NCBI GenBank assembly: GCA_947496145.1
Contig: CANMBS010000001.1
Coordinates: 1-64,000 of the forward strand
Direction: 5' to 3'
From: an uncultured Pseudovibrio sp.
Lineage (GTDB): Bacteria; Pseudomonadota; Alphaproteobacteria; Rhizobiales; Stappiaceae
DNA length: 64,000 bases
The notes below the pieces were generated by a model. The model had not been told where the DNA came from. It saw nothing but the letters and a program-made list of their open reading frames with translations, and ran no database searches. Both the position numbers and the translations under genes were made by a program. Below are positions 35,836 to 45,098 of this stretch, in pieces. Each line of letters opens with the position of its first letter. The first letter of the stretch is position 1.

Positions 35836-36299
35836 TGCAGTTTTATCTCCATGCACTCAAATTCTGAGCAAGAATGTTACACATCAAGCATTCAACATTA
35901 AATCAAGAGTGGGTGATAACGTCCTACTAACAAAATATTGAAACATAAATTTTCAATAGATGACTTTATGGATATTTATTCACCTGGAATTCTCCTCAGA
36001 TACTACATAAATACCATTCAATAAATTACGGTAAGCTTCCAATTGACGCAGGTGAACCTTTTGAAAAGATAGCTTTTGTTTTCTATTTCTTCATGAGGTT
36101 GAATTACATTTTCTGCATGTCAAAAACTTGCTGATGTTAAACACCTTTTTGTGTGTTGAACGTCATCGCCAGTTTTGAAAGGATTTTGATTAACAGACTA
36201 TCTGGCGAACCTTTGTCGCACAGTATGAAACCAGCAGTTTATCTTAATTGCCAGCTCGTACTGAAAAGACAATCTACGCCCCAACTACGGGTCGCTTCC
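35836..36299. other. AT-rich intergenic region
   Basis: About 460 bases between divergent genes (transporter on minus, TPR protein on plus), so it holds both promoters. A frame continuous with the TPR gene reaches back to 36153 but its 49 codons show no similarity to the family. I see no operator or repeat that I can name. Confidence 0.4.
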
Positions 36300-37685
36300 A
36301 TGCGCATTGATGACCAGTTTGAATATACGGTAACACTCTCCGATAAGAGTGCAATAACACATTGGAATAACACCACTCTGGCATTTCTTGCCCATAGTGC
36401 GGCAACACCTGAGCACCTTGCCAAAACACTGGAGGTGGACGCAAACTTTGCTCTGGCTCAGGCTGCTCGCGGCCTGTTCTGCCTCTTGCTGGGCAGACGT
36501 GAGATGACAGCAACTGCCTTTGAAGCCTATGCCGTTGCAGATAAGAGCCGACGCGATACACCGGTCACAGATCGGGAAGAAGCGGTGATTGATGCTCTTG
36601 ATGACTGGTTACAAGGTGCGCCCAGCAAGGCTGCTGAACGCCTTGATGAGATGCTGGTGAAATATCCGCGAGATGCTCTGCTTTTGAAGCTGGTCCACGC
36701 TATTCGCTTCATTCTTGGGCAGCCCTCTCGTATGCGCTCGTCCATCGAGAACGTTATTTCGACCTATGAAGATGACCATATCGCAAAGGGATATGTCCAC
36801 GGATGCTATGCTTTTGCGCTGGAAGAAAGCGGTGATTTCGACAGGGCAGAGCGCATTGGCAAGGATGCTGTGAGCTGGCAGAGTGATGATGCCTGGGGCC
36901 TTCATGCAGTCGCCCACGTGCTGGATATGACAGGCAAGACTGAGGAGGGCATCCGCTGGCTTGATACACAGCCACAGGCTTGGGAACACTGCAATAACTT
37001 TGGCTATCATGTGTGGTGGCACCTGGCTTTGCTGCATCTGGACCGTGGAAATGTTGAGCGGGTGTTTGAGCTTTACGATCACAAGTTCCGGCAGGAGCAT
37101 ACGGACGATTTCCGCGACATCTCCAACGCCGCTTCCATGCTGGTGCGCCTTGAGCTTGAGGGCATCAAGGTCGGGCATCGCTGGGAAGAGCTGGCAGCAC
37201 TCAGCGAGAAGCGCATTGACGATACCAGCAATGTTTTCGCAGACCTGCATTACATGCTGGCGCTGCTTGGAGACAATCGCCGTCAGGCTTCTGATCGTCT
37301 GCTTGCCCGCATGCGCAGTTTTGGCGAGCAGGACGGCAATGAGATGGCGCAGATTACCAAATCCGCCGGTTCTCCGACTGCAGCCGGACTGATGCAGTTT
37401 AAGAACGGAAATTACTTCAGCGCTTACCACCATCTTGCAGAGGCACGCCCTCTACTACGCACGGTGGGTGGCAGCCATGCCCAGCGTGATGTGTTTGAGC
37501 GGATCACCATTGAAGCTGCGCTACGTGCAGGCTTGTGTCAGGAAGCCAAGCGCATGATTGACGAGCGAACACGTTTGCGTGGCGGAACAGACACTTATGG
37601 TGAAAGCCGCATGGCGAAAGCAACCCGCATGATGGCTGCAACAGACATTATGCAAAGTGAGCACCTACGATTCCGTATGGGATAA
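36300..37685 (+). CDS. TPR protein of the TTC38 type
   Basis: A 461-residue helical-repeat protein matching the length and style of the tetratricopeptide repeat protein 38 family: AAATPEHLAKTLEVDANFALAQAARG near the N-terminus, DREEAVIDALDDWLQG, then the very characteristic AWGLHAVAHVLDMTGKTEEGIRWL and NNFGYHVWWHLALLHLDRG. It is a cytosolic protein, function not established; a metabolic or scaffold role is possible. The start at 36300 (MRIDDQFEY) is chosen because homologous sequence begins there. The opgC gene follows 68 bases downstream and may be in the same transcript. Confidence 0.85.
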   Translation: MRIDDQFEYTVTLSDKSAITHWNNTTLAFLAHSAATPEHLAKTLEVDANFALAQAARGLFCLLLGRREMTATAFEAYAVADKSRRDTPVTDREEAVIDALDDWLQGAPSKAAERLDEMLVKYPRDALLLKLVHAIRFILGQPSRMRSSIENVISTYEDDHIAKGYVHGCYAFALEESGDFDRAERIGKDAVSWQSDDAWGLHAVAHVLDMTGKTEEGIRWLDTQPQAWEHCNNFGYHVWWHLALLHLDRGNVERVFELYDHKFRQEHTDDFRDISNAASMLVRLELEGIKVGHRWEELAALSEKRIDDTSNVFADLHYMLALLGDNRRQASDRLLARMRSFGEQDGNEMAQITKSAGSPTAAGLMQFKNGNYFSAYHHLAEARPLLRTVGGSHAQRDVFERITIEAALRAGLCQEAKRMIDERTRLRGGTDTYGESRMAKATRMMAATDIMQSEHLRFRMG

Positions 37686-37753
37686 ATTGCAGCGCAGCTT
37701 CGGGGGCTTTCGAAGCTACGTTTCCTTTTTTATAATTTGGTTTCAAAGACCCC

Positions 37754-38935
37754 GTGAACAAACACAGTATACCGTCAGTGCCTATGAAATCGGCAAGCCG
37801 CCCACGTGACCCACGCCTCGACTTTTTTCGGGGCATTGCCATGTTCATCATTTACATAGCCCACCTGCCAGCAAACGGGTGGGCCCTTTGGATTCCGGCC
37901 CGGTTCGGGTTTTCTGATGCCACAGAGATCTTCGTGTTCTGCTCCGGCATGGCCTCTGCTATTGCATTTGGTCGCGTGTTTGAGCTGCATGGCCTTGCTA
38001 TGGGAAGTGCGCGTGTTCTCTATCGCGTCTGGCAAGTTTACTGGGCACATATCTGCCTGTTTCTGGCACTTGCCGGAATGCTTGCACTCCTCCAGATTAA
38101 CGGGCTGACCAGCAATGATTATGTGGGCCAGCTGAATCTATGGCCGTTTTTTCGTGACCCGATCTTTCAGCTTCCCGGTCTTCTGACACTGACTTACGTG
38201 CCAAATTACTTTGACATCCTGCCCATGTATCTCGTCATTCTGGCGATGATGCCACTTATGATGGTTGCTTACTATAAAATCGGTCGCGGAGCTGTTGCAG
38301 CGCTCATTGCGTTTTTCTGGTTGCTGGCAACATTTCGGCACGTGGACTTTTCGGCGGAGCCCTGGTCTGACCGTCGCTGGTTCTTCAACCCGTTTGCATG
38401 GCAACTGCTGTTCTTCACTGGCTTTGCCTTCATCAAAGGCTGGCTGCCAGCACCTCCTGTGAAAAAGCGTCTGCTGTTTTTGAGTGCGGCCATCATCATC
38501 CTCACTGTGCCACTGGCATATTATCGCATTTTGAATGCGGTTCCGGCACTGAATGAACTTTCTGATGATATTAAGTATCTTACAGTGAAAACTGAGATGG
38601 GCATTTTGCGTTACGTGCATTTCCTCGCACTGGCCTATGTTGCCTGGGTGGTCGTTGGTGAAGGTGGACATCGACTTCTTATGGGAGGTTTTGGAGGCAA
38701 GGTTGTGCGCATTATCAAAAAGGTAGGTCAGCAATCACTTGCAGTTTTTCTCGCCAGCCTCTTTCTTGCGCAAGGTCTTGCTATTTTGCGTGATGAGCTG
38801 GGTTTGAAGGGTACCGTTAGTGGCGGAATTTTCGCTAATTTGCTGGGTTTTGCAGGGCTTATTGCTGTTGCATACTGTGTTTCCTGGTTCAAAGGTGAAC
38901 CCTGGAGGAAACCTAGGGAACAAGCTGCTTCCTGA
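37754..38935 (+). CDS. opgC: OpgC-family membrane acyltransferase
   Basis: A 393-residue inner-membrane protein with about ten hydrophobic helices, typical of OpgC. In related bacteria OpgC adds succinyl groups to osmoregulated periplasmic glucans. The N-terminal signature RDPRLDFFRGIAMFIIYIAHLP and FGFSDATEIFVFCSGMASAIAFG are diagnostic. The convergent opgH gene encodes the glucan synthase, which supports the role. The start may be GTG 37754 or ATG 37784. A terminator follows at 38963. Confidence 0.9.
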   Translation: MNKHSIPSVPMKSASRPRDPRLDFFRGIAMFIIYIAHLPANGWALWIPARFGFSDATEIFVFCSGMASAIAFGRVFELHGLAMGSARVLYRVWQVYWAHICLFLALAGMLALLQINGLTSNDYVGQLNLWPFFRDPIFQLPGLLTLTYVPNYFDILPMYLVILAMMPLMMVAYYKIGRGAVAALIAFFWLLATFRHVDFSAEPWSDRRWFFNPFAWQLLFFTGFAFIKGWLPAPPVKKRLLFLSAAIIILTVPLAYYRILNAVPALNELSDDIKYLTVKTEMGILRYVHFLALAYVAWVVVGEGGHRLLMGGFGGKVVRIIKKVGQQSLAVFLASLFLAQGLAILRDELGLKGTVSGGIFANLLGFAGLIAVAYCVSWFKGEPWRKPREQAAS

Positions 38936-38962
38936 CAACAGCCTCCCCGCTTAAGATAAAAG

Positions 38963-38996
38963 CCGCTCATCTGGTAATGACCAGTGAGCGGTTTTT
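38963..38996. terminator. terminator between convergent opgC and opgH
   Basis: Hairpin CCGCTCA(T)CTGGT / ACCAG(T)GAGCGG with four-base loop and one mismatch, followed by TTTTTG, 27 bases after the opgC stop. It probably also limits transcripts from the opposite side. Confidence 0.75.
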
Positions 38997-39030
38997 GTGT
39001 TGCAATACATAACCACAAAAGGTGAGGCGT

Positions 39031-40905
39031 TTATCGGGACACAGTCGCCCGGGTTTCTTTCGCAAGTGCGAGTTCCGCACGCCGCTGCTCTTTACCCAAG
39101 CCTTCCAGCTCTACTGGTGTTTTCTTTTCTTCAGGCAATGCCCAAAGCCCCGTGTGTTTAAAGAACTGTCCCAAGGACGGTTTCGAAGTTATCATAGCAA
39201 ACGGGATTGTAAGCAATGGGCCGATAATGACCGGGATCATCAACCAGGTATGAGCAAGAGGATACCCTGTCATCCAAAGAAGGCCAGACAGCCCGAAGAC
39301 TGTTTGGGGCCAAAACTTTTTTACCGCCAAAAGCAATGGGATGCCATGAGGTTGCCTTGCCTGACCGCCCCATTGTGCTTTCTTACCTGCAAACAACTGC
39401 GCGATGAAAATACTGTGTGCAATAGCCATGATCGGAGCCAGAAGCATGGAGTAAAGCAACTCACAGAACGCACTCACGCTTACATTAACGAAACCGCCAT
39501 ACTCAAGGCGCTCTTTACGCACAGTCAGCACATGCACCAGTGTTGCCAGTTTAGGCGCAAAGACCATGGTCATGATCATCACTATTATGATCGTTCCATA
39601 AAACGGCTCGAATGTGGTTTCTCCCGTTGTCGTTGTTGAAGCCGTGAGAACAGCCATGGCGATAAAGGTCAGCCAAGCGGGAGATCCAATAAACATCAGG
39701 ATAGCGAGAAAGAGCTGGATTTTACCTGTCAGGTTAAAACCTGTCTCACGCAGGAGCTTGAAATACTGAAGATTTCCATGGCACCAACGTAAGTCTCTGC
39801 GGATAAATTCAATGAGATGGGGCGGGTTTTCTTCATAACTACCCCCCTCAACAGGCCAGACACGCACCTCATAACCTGCACCAGCCATTAAGGCTGCCTC
39901 CACCTGATCATGGCTCAGGATCGGGCCGCTTAACGCATCATCTCCGGGCAACTTTTCAAGCAGGCAATGTTGTGTGAACGACTTAATGCGGAAAATTGCA
40001 TTGTGCCCCCAGTAAGGCCCTGCCGGACCTTGCCACCAGGCAGCACCAAGAGTGAAGGACCGCATTCCAAGACGCATGCCCCATTGGAAGACTCGTGTGA
40101 AAAATGAATCCGTTGAAAGCCCAAGTACCAGTGTTTGCAAAATCCCAAGGCGCGGATTTGCATTCATCTTGCTGACCAAATGGCACAAGGCTTCTGCGGA
40201 GAGGAAACTATCAGCATCCAACGTGATTGCGTAGTCGTGCCTCTCTCCCCATTTAACGCAGAAGTCCTCAACGTTTCCTGCCTTGAAGCCTGTATTTTTC
40301 TCGCGTCTGCGGTAGAACACTTCTATACGTCCCTGCCAGCGGGCACGCAGGAATGAAAACTCACGCAGTTCCTGTGCTATGTGCTCCTCATCATCGCTGT
40401 CACTGAGTACGTAGAGCGTGAAGCCGTTGAGTTTTTGCAGTCTGTCAAGGTCCTGAAGCATCGCTTCCAGTTTGGCGGCAACTTCAAGCGCATCTTCATT
40501 GCGCACACAAGAAAGCAGGGCTGTCTGGTTGTCTGCCATTTCATTTTTCAGGTCTAACGTTCCCAAGGCTGTGCCTGCGTAGACATGCGCGGTAGGGTTC
40601 TTTGAAAAACGCATCAGTGCCAAACCGATGAAAGCATGCCAGAAACCAATAACGAGCCATGGCAGCGTGACAAGAAATGCAAGAAGCATCACGACTTTTG
40701 AAAGGGCAAAACCGGTTGAAAACAATGTCAGCATCATAAGGCTGACGAGCATCACGAATGAAAGGAAAACCAGACCGAAAAAGATGAGCCTTCGCCGAAA
40801 CAATCGCCTGCTTTCCTGGTGTTTTTCAATAATACCGGTGGTGAGCAGCTGGTCAACAAGACGAGTGCGGGTGTTCTCTTCATTGACCCGTGAATTATGT
40901 GTCAT
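39031..40905 (-). CDS. opgH: osmoregulated periplasmic glucan glucosyltransferase
   Basis: A 624-residue inner-membrane GT2 enzyme that polymerises glucose from UDP-glucose and exports the glucan. Seen are two N-terminal membrane helices, ALLSCVRNEDALEVAAKLEAM at the nucleotide site, YVLSDSDDEEH, ITLDADSFLSAEALCHLV, ILSHDQVEAALMAGAGYEV and the processivity motif IRRDLRWCHGNLQY, then several C-terminal helices. It lacks the long N-terminal extension of the E. coli enzyme, as is usual in alphaproteobacteria. No opgG is in the window. Convergent with opgC. Confidence 0.92.
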   Translation of the reverse strand: MTHNSRVNEENTRTRLVDQLLTTGIIEKHQESRRLFRRRLIFFGLVFLSFVMLVSLMMLTLFSTGFALSKVVMLLAFLVTLPWLVIGFWHAFIGLALMRFSKNPTAHVYAGTALGTLDLKNEMADNQTALLSCVRNEDALEVAAKLEAMLQDLDRLQKLNGFTLYVLSDSDDEEHIAQELREFSFLRARWQGRIEVFYRRREKNTGFKAGNVEDFCVKWGERHDYAITLDADSFLSAEALCHLVSKMNANPRLGILQTLVLGLSTDSFFTRVFQWGMRLGMRSFTLGAAWWQGPAGPYWGHNAIFRIKSFTQHCLLEKLPGDDALSGPILSHDQVEAALMAGAGYEVRVWPVEGGSYEENPPHLIEFIRRDLRWCHGNLQYFKLLRETGFNLTGKIQLFLAILMFIGSPAWLTFIAMAVLTASTTTTGETTFEPFYGTIIIVMIMTMVFAPKLATLVHVLTVRKERLEYGGFVNVSVSAFCELLYSMLLAPIMAIAHSIFIAQLFAGKKAQWGGQARQPHGIPLLLAVKKFWPQTVFGLSGLLWMTGYPLAHTWLMIPVIIGPLLTIPFAMITSKPSLGQFFKHTGLWALPEEKKTPVELEGLGKEQRRAELALAKETRATVSR

Positions 40906-41023
40906 GTCCTACCCAAATTATTATTGCATTTTTCGAAGGCACCTACATTTCTGCTAGTTTCCTTTAGTCGCGTTTCCCTAGAGTATACTTTGCAAGAACT
41001 GAGCGATCAGGGGAGCGCATTTC

Positions 41024-42001
41024 TTGACTGAACTAGCCAGAGCGCTTTGGTATACCGCGCCTCAAACTATTGAAATAAGAGAGGAAAATCTCTCTAAACC
41101 ATCTGGTAACCGTGTTTACTTAAAAACTGTCACATCTGCTCTGAGCCGGGGCACAGAGGCTATTGTATTTCGCGGTGATGTGCCAATAAGCGAACGAGAG
41201 CGGATGACTGCGCCTTTTCAGGAGGGTGTCTTTCCATTTCCTGTAAAATACGGTTACGCCAATGTGGCGGAGGTGCTTGAACCCGCAGGTGAGTTGCACA
41301 CAGGGCAACGTGTTTTTTCCCTCTTCCCTCATCAAAGCCACTTCTCACTTTTACCTGATGCCCTTTGCCTTATACCGGAGACTATTCCCAGCACCCGCGC
41401 CAGTCTTGCTGCCAATATGGAGACTGCGCTTAACATCCTGTGGGATGCAGGTGTTATGCCGTGCGCACATGTTACAGTAGTCGGTGCTGGCACTGTCGGG
41501 TGTCTGGTCGCCTATCTTTGCGCGCGCATTGCAGGTGTTCAGGTAACAATGGTTGATGTAAATCCCAAGCGTCAGGACATTGCAGATGCCTTCTCCTGCG
41601 CATTCAGCCTTCCTGAAGCAGCTCCTCGCAATCAGGATATTGTGGTGCATTGCAGTGCCTCTGAGACAGGTCTGAACACTGCGATTTGCATTGCAGGACA
41701 GGAAGCACGGATTGTTGAGGCCTCGTGGTATGGTTCCCGCTCTTCTGCCCTGTCTCTTGGTGGGGACTTTCATAGCCAGCGACTTTCTCTGATCTGCTCT
41801 CAAGTTGGGCAAGTTGCGCCATCAATGCGGGCCAGATGGTCTCATAAGCGGCGGTTACAAGCCGCAATTTCTCTTCTTGATGACGACGTTCTTGATGTTT
41901 TGCTTGCTCCTCCAATTGCTTTTGAAGATGCGCCAGAGGATCTGGTCCCCGTTCTTTCCGGTGAAACTGACAGAATTTGTCAACCCATTGTGTACGCTTG
42001 A
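41024..42001 (+). CDS. medium-chain dehydrogenase/reductase family protein
   Basis: A 325-residue MDR protein. The N-terminal catalytic-domain signature SALSRGTEAIVFRGDVP resembles the SRGTE/STGTE motif of the BchC-like branch. The Rossmann motif VTVVGAGTVGCLVAYLCA (about 150-167) binds NAD(P). The structural-zinc four-cysteine lobe is absent, and the usual C-G-T-D and GHE zinc ligands are not evident. It is the first gene of a tightly packed operon with a PTPS-fold protein, a glycosyltransferase and a methyltransferase. TTG start at 41024 behind GGGGAG. The substrate is unknown, presumably an intermediate of that operon. Confidence 0.85.
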   Translation: MTELARALWYTAPQTIEIREENLSKPSGNRVYLKTVTSALSRGTEAIVFRGDVPISERERMTAPFQEGVFPFPVKYGYANVAEVLEPAGELHTGQRVFSLFPHQSHFSLLPDALCLIPETIPSTRASLAANMETALNILWDAGVMPCAHVTVVGAGTVGCLVAYLCARIAGVQVTMVDVNPKRQDIADAFSCAFSLPEAAPRNQDIVVHCSASETGLNTAICIAGQEARIVEASWYGSRSSALSLGGDFHSQRLSLICSQVGQVAPSMRARWSHKRRLQAAISLLDDDVLDVLLAPPIAFEDAPEDLVPVLSGETDRICQPIVYA

Positions 42002-42020
42002 AATTTGTAAGGATTTTGCG

Positions 42021-42440
42021 ATGTATTCAGTCGAGATTAGCAATCACATTATGGTCGCGCACAGTCTGAAAGGAGAGGTTTTCGGCCCTGCCTCACAATT
42101 GCATGGTCTGACCGCCCATGTGCATGTTGCCGTCTTTGCAGAAGAGCTGGATGAAAATGGGATCGTAATCGATATTGGCAACGCGCTTGAGGTACTTAGC
42201 GAGATTCTTCATCCTTTCAACTATAAAAACCTTGATGATCTGCCGCAGTTTAAAGGGCGCAATACGACGGTAGATTTCCTTTGCAGTTACATCTATCAGC
42301 GTGTGTGCGATGCAGCTTATCTTCACAAGCTGGGCCGTGAGCCGGGTGAGCTGAGCAAAGTGCGCGTCACAATCTCTGAGAACCCCAATGCCAGTGCCTC
42401 CTATGAGGCACCGCTGACCACATCTGAGGCTCATGAGTAA
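42021..42440 (+). CDS. PTPS/QueD-fold protein with altered active site
   Basis: A 139-residue protein of the 6-pyruvoyl/6-carboxy-tetrahydropterin synthase fold. Of the expected zinc ligands H14 and H28 are kept, but the second His of HGH is L30 (LHGLTAHVHV). The catalytic Cys position (C-x-x-L-H-G-H) is A24, the DH of LDHxxLN is N67-Y68 (FNYKNLDDLPQF), and the PTxE glutamate is absent. The VIDIGNALEVLSEIL strand-helix is typical. It likely binds a pterin-like molecule or performs a different reaction. AAGGA precedes the ATG; it overlaps the glycosyltransferase gene by eight bases. Confidence 0.82.
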   Translation: MYSVEISNHIMVAHSLKGEVFGPASQLHGLTAHVHVAVFAEELDENGIVIDIGNALEVLSEILHPFNYKNLDDLPQFKGRNTTVDFLCSYIYQRVCDAAYLHKLGREPGELSKVRVTISENPNASASYEAPLTTSEAHE

Positions 42441-43542
42441 CTTACAGCTTTCATCAAACCAGACGGCAGCGGTTGCGCAAAAGACGTGTTACTTCGTGTT
42501 TCCGGGAGATTTGAACACACCAACCGGTGGTTACAGATATGACCGAGAGGTGATACGTGGACTTCAGAAAAAGGACTGGCGCGTATCTCTCATTAGTCTG
42601 GAAGGTTCTTATCCTTCTCCCCGTGAGAGCGATAAACAGCTTGCGCTTGCTGCTCTGGCTGGAATTGAACCTTCTGCTTTGGTTATCGTAGATGGGCTGG
42701 CTCTCGGGGCCTTACCAGAACTTGCAGAGAAGATCGCAGAGTGCCATCACCTTATCGCGCTGGTTCATCATCCGTTGTTTCTGGAAAGCAGGCTTGAGCC
42801 CAAAAGCTCAGAGAAGCTACGCAATGCCGAGATTAAAGCACTCAGTTTTGCCAAACATGTGGTTGTGACCAGCCCGTCCACTCAGGAGACGCTGATTTCT
42901 CATATGAGTGTTCCCACCGAGAAGGTTAGTATCGTTCTGCCGGGGATTGATCAACCTGATGTTTCGGAAGGTATTTCAGGCGATCACTGCCTGCGAGAGA
43001 TTCCTCAGTTGCTTTGTGTTGGTTCTCTGGTTCCACGTAAAGGGCAACTGCATCTTGTTGAAGCTTTGAGGCATCTGAAGCATTTGAACTGGCGGTTAGA
43101 CCTGGTTGGAGAAACGCGCTTTGACCCAGCCTACACGCAGCAAGTTCGCGAGCTGATAAAGCATTGGGGATTAGCCGATCGTGTTGAAATGCATGGTGAA
43201 GTGCCCGAGGCTGACCTGGCAAAGCTTTACAAGGCGGCAGACTTGTTTGTGTTGCCAAGTTACTATGAAGGGTATGGCATGGCTTTTTCCGAAGCCATGA
43301 GTTTTGGGTTACCGATAATCGCAAGCGGAGAGGGAGCCGTCGCTTCTACGGTTCCCCTCAGTGCGGGGCTTCATGTGGCTCCGGGGGATGTTCAAGCGCT
43401 GCGCGATGCTGTTGAAACGATGTTGCGAGATGAAGCCTTGAGACGCCAGTTTTCGAAAGGTTCGTTTGCTGCGGCACAAGCACTCCCCAGCTGGCCAGAG
43501 AGCACAAAAGCCTTTGCTGCTGTATTGGATATGTATCTATGA
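42433..43542 (+). CDS. GT4-family glycosyltransferase
   Basis: A 369-residue GT-B enzyme. The acceptor half starts TCYFVFPGDLNTPTGGYRYDREVIRGL; the nucleotide-sugar half has LLCVGSLVPRKGQLHLVEAL and the family signature LFVLPSYYEGYGMAFSEAMSFGLPIIAS with the EX7E pair. It transfers a sugar to an unknown acceptor, presumably made by the neighbouring PTPS-fold and dehydrogenase proteins. Start and stop overlap both neighbours (ATGAGTAA at 42433, ATGA at 43539), implying translational coupling. Confidence 0.9.
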   Translation: MSNLQLSSNQTAAVAQKTCYFVFPGDLNTPTGGYRYDREVIRGLQKKDWRVSLISLEGSYPSPRESDKQLALAALAGIEPSALVIVDGLALGALPELAEKIAECHHLIALVHHPLFLESRLEPKSSEKLRNAEIKALSFAKHVVVTSPSTQETLISHMSVPTEKVSIVLPGIDQPDVSEGISGDHCLREIPQLLCVGSLVPRKGQLHLVEALRHLKHLNWRLDLVGETRFDPAYTQQVRELIKHWGLADRVEMHGEVPEADLAKLYKAADLFVLPSYYEGYGMAFSEAMSFGLPIIASGEGAVASTVPLSAGLHVAPGDVQALRDAVETMLRDEALRRQFSKGSFAAAQALPSWPESTKAFAAVLDMYL

Positions 43543-44360
43543 GTGGATTTTCATCAGACTGGCTAGCTCTTCGCCGGCGGGCAGACCGACGCGCTCGCAA
43601 CAAAGATGTTATGAAGCAGTTTTGCGACTGGCTGCTCAAAAACTCGCCCAAAGACGGCCCACTTAAACTGATTGATATTGCTGCGGGGACCGGCTCCTTT
43701 CTGCATGATCTGGCAGAACACATTGGCGCTGAGCGTGAGCAAAAGTGGCTTTTGGTTGATAATGACTCTGCCTTGCTAAATGTTGCTGAGAAGACACCTT
43801 CCCCCGGTCCTCACACAAGCCTGCGCACAGATTTGCGTGAGTTGACGGACCCTTCCGCCCTTGATGTTCTGGAAGGGCATCATGGTGTGGTAACCTCAGC
43901 GTTTCTTGATCTTGTAAGTGCCTACTGGCTTGATAGCTTCATTGCTCGCATACGTCAGTTGAAACTGCCGTTTCTTGCGGGGCTTTCCTACAATGGAATT
44001 CTTTTGAGCCGTCCTCACCATCCTGTTGATCGCTTAATCCAACGAGCTTTCAATCAGCATCAGGCAACTGATAAGGGCTTTGGTTCAGCTCTTGGGCCTC
44101 TTGGCGGCTTTCACGCTCACGAGCGACTTCTGAAAGCCGGATATAGCTGTTTTAAAGGGCGATCTGACTGGATCTGCTCACCAGAAGATGCGAGTTTGCA
44201 GACTGAATTACTGAAAGGATGGGCGCAGGCAGCACGGGAAATCGGGGTTTCGGAAAGTGTCGTCGATGACTGGCTTGGATATCGATTGGCCGCAGTTGCT
44301 AAAGGGCATTCGCGATTACAGGTGGGACATGTCGATCTTGTAGGTTTGCCACCCGCGTGA
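43539..44360 (+). CDS. class I SAM-dependent methyltransferase
   Basis: A 273-residue methyltransferase. Motif I is LIDIAAGTGSFLHDLAEHIG (about 44-63), followed by the acidic strand-2 end WLLVDNDSALL and a post-motif TSAFLDLVSAYWL. It lies last in the dehydrogenase/PTPS/glycosyltransferase operon, overlapping the glycosyltransferase stop by four bases, so it probably methylates the same small-molecule product. The C-terminal third is unlike common families I know. Confidence 0.85.
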   Translation: MSGFSSDWLALRRRADRRARNKDVMKQFCDWLLKNSPKDGPLKLIDIAAGTGSFLHDLAEHIGAEREQKWLLVDNDSALLNVAEKTPSPGPHTSLRTDLRELTDPSALDVLEGHHGVVTSAFLDLVSAYWLDSFIARIRQLKLPFLAGLSYNGILLSRPHHPVDRLIQRAFNQHQATDKGFGSALGPLGGFHAHERLLKAGYSCFKGRSDWICSPEDASLQTELLKGWAQAAREIGVSESVVDDWLGYRLAAVAKGHSRLQVGHVDLVGLPPA

Positions 44361-44395
44361 CGGTTTTGTGTTTTCTCCTGAATGGGCGAAACCAG

Positions 44396-44962
44396 TTACA
44401 CGATATCTTTCAGGAGCAAATTTTGTGTAAGCATCAGTAAGCGCGGGCAGCGGATTTGCTGCTTGGTATGTAACTCTCTCAATTGAGCGAAAGGGAGTTC
44501 AATCACCTCAATGTCTTCATCCTCATCCAGATTTCGACCATCGAGATTCAACTGACCAGATGTGTACTGGGCAAGGAAAAGGTGCGCTCTTTCTGCCAGT
44601 CTTGCAGGGTTGATGTAGACATTTGCGACAGGTTCCAGATGGCGGATCTCACATCCCAGCTCTTCCTGAGCTTCGCGCTTGCAGGCTTCCTCAATTGAGA
44701 GGTCGCTGATCTCTATACCACCGGCACAGGCTTCAAGGATAATCGCTTCTTCCATAATGAAAGGTGCGACGCGAAGCTGTTTGATCACCAAGACAGTTTT
44801 GGCATCTGGATCATAGGCGAGGACTGCGATTGAATCTCCATAAACCCAAACCGGGTCTGTGGTGGTGTGTTCCCGCCCGTCTGCATGAACCACACGAACC
44901 TCAACCTCTTCCATCTGGCCTTTGACTTTTAAGAGAGGTGTTCTTCTGATGAGTTCTGGCAT
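44396..44962 (-). CDS. NUDIX hydrolase, ADP-ribose pyrophosphatase type
   Basis: A 188-residue hydrolase with a complete Nudix box GGIEISDLSIEEACKREAQEELGCEI (GX5EX7REUXEEXGU satisfied) and the ADP-ribose/GDP-mannose pyrophosphatase context VLVIKQLRVAPFI. It cleaves nucleoside-diphosphate-linked compounds. It faces the methyltransferase gene (36 bases between stops) and is co-directional with the RibD-type gene upstream. The ATG at 44962 gives a normal-length protein; the open frame extends to 45031. A role in nucleotide precursor trimming for the adjacent operon is possible but unproven. Confidence 0.88.
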   Translation of the reverse strand: MPELIRRTPLLKVKGQMEEVEVRVVHADGREHTTTDPVWVYGDSIAVLAYDPDAKTVLVIKQLRVAPFIMEEAIILEACAGGIEISDLSIEEACKREAQEELGCEIRHLEPVANVYINPARLAERAHLFLAQYTSGQLNLDGRNLDEDEDIEVIELPFAQLRELHTKQQIRCPRLLMLTQNLLLKDIV

Positions 44963-45098
44963 GCACACTATCCACTGATGCTCTGCAAATCTTTCCGGTC
45001 CTCGAGGGCTTAGTCGGAAGATTCGCTGCAATAAATTCGCGGATGGTTATAGGCGCACACTCAAGCTAATTACAATGCTCCTTAGCAGATGTGCTCTA

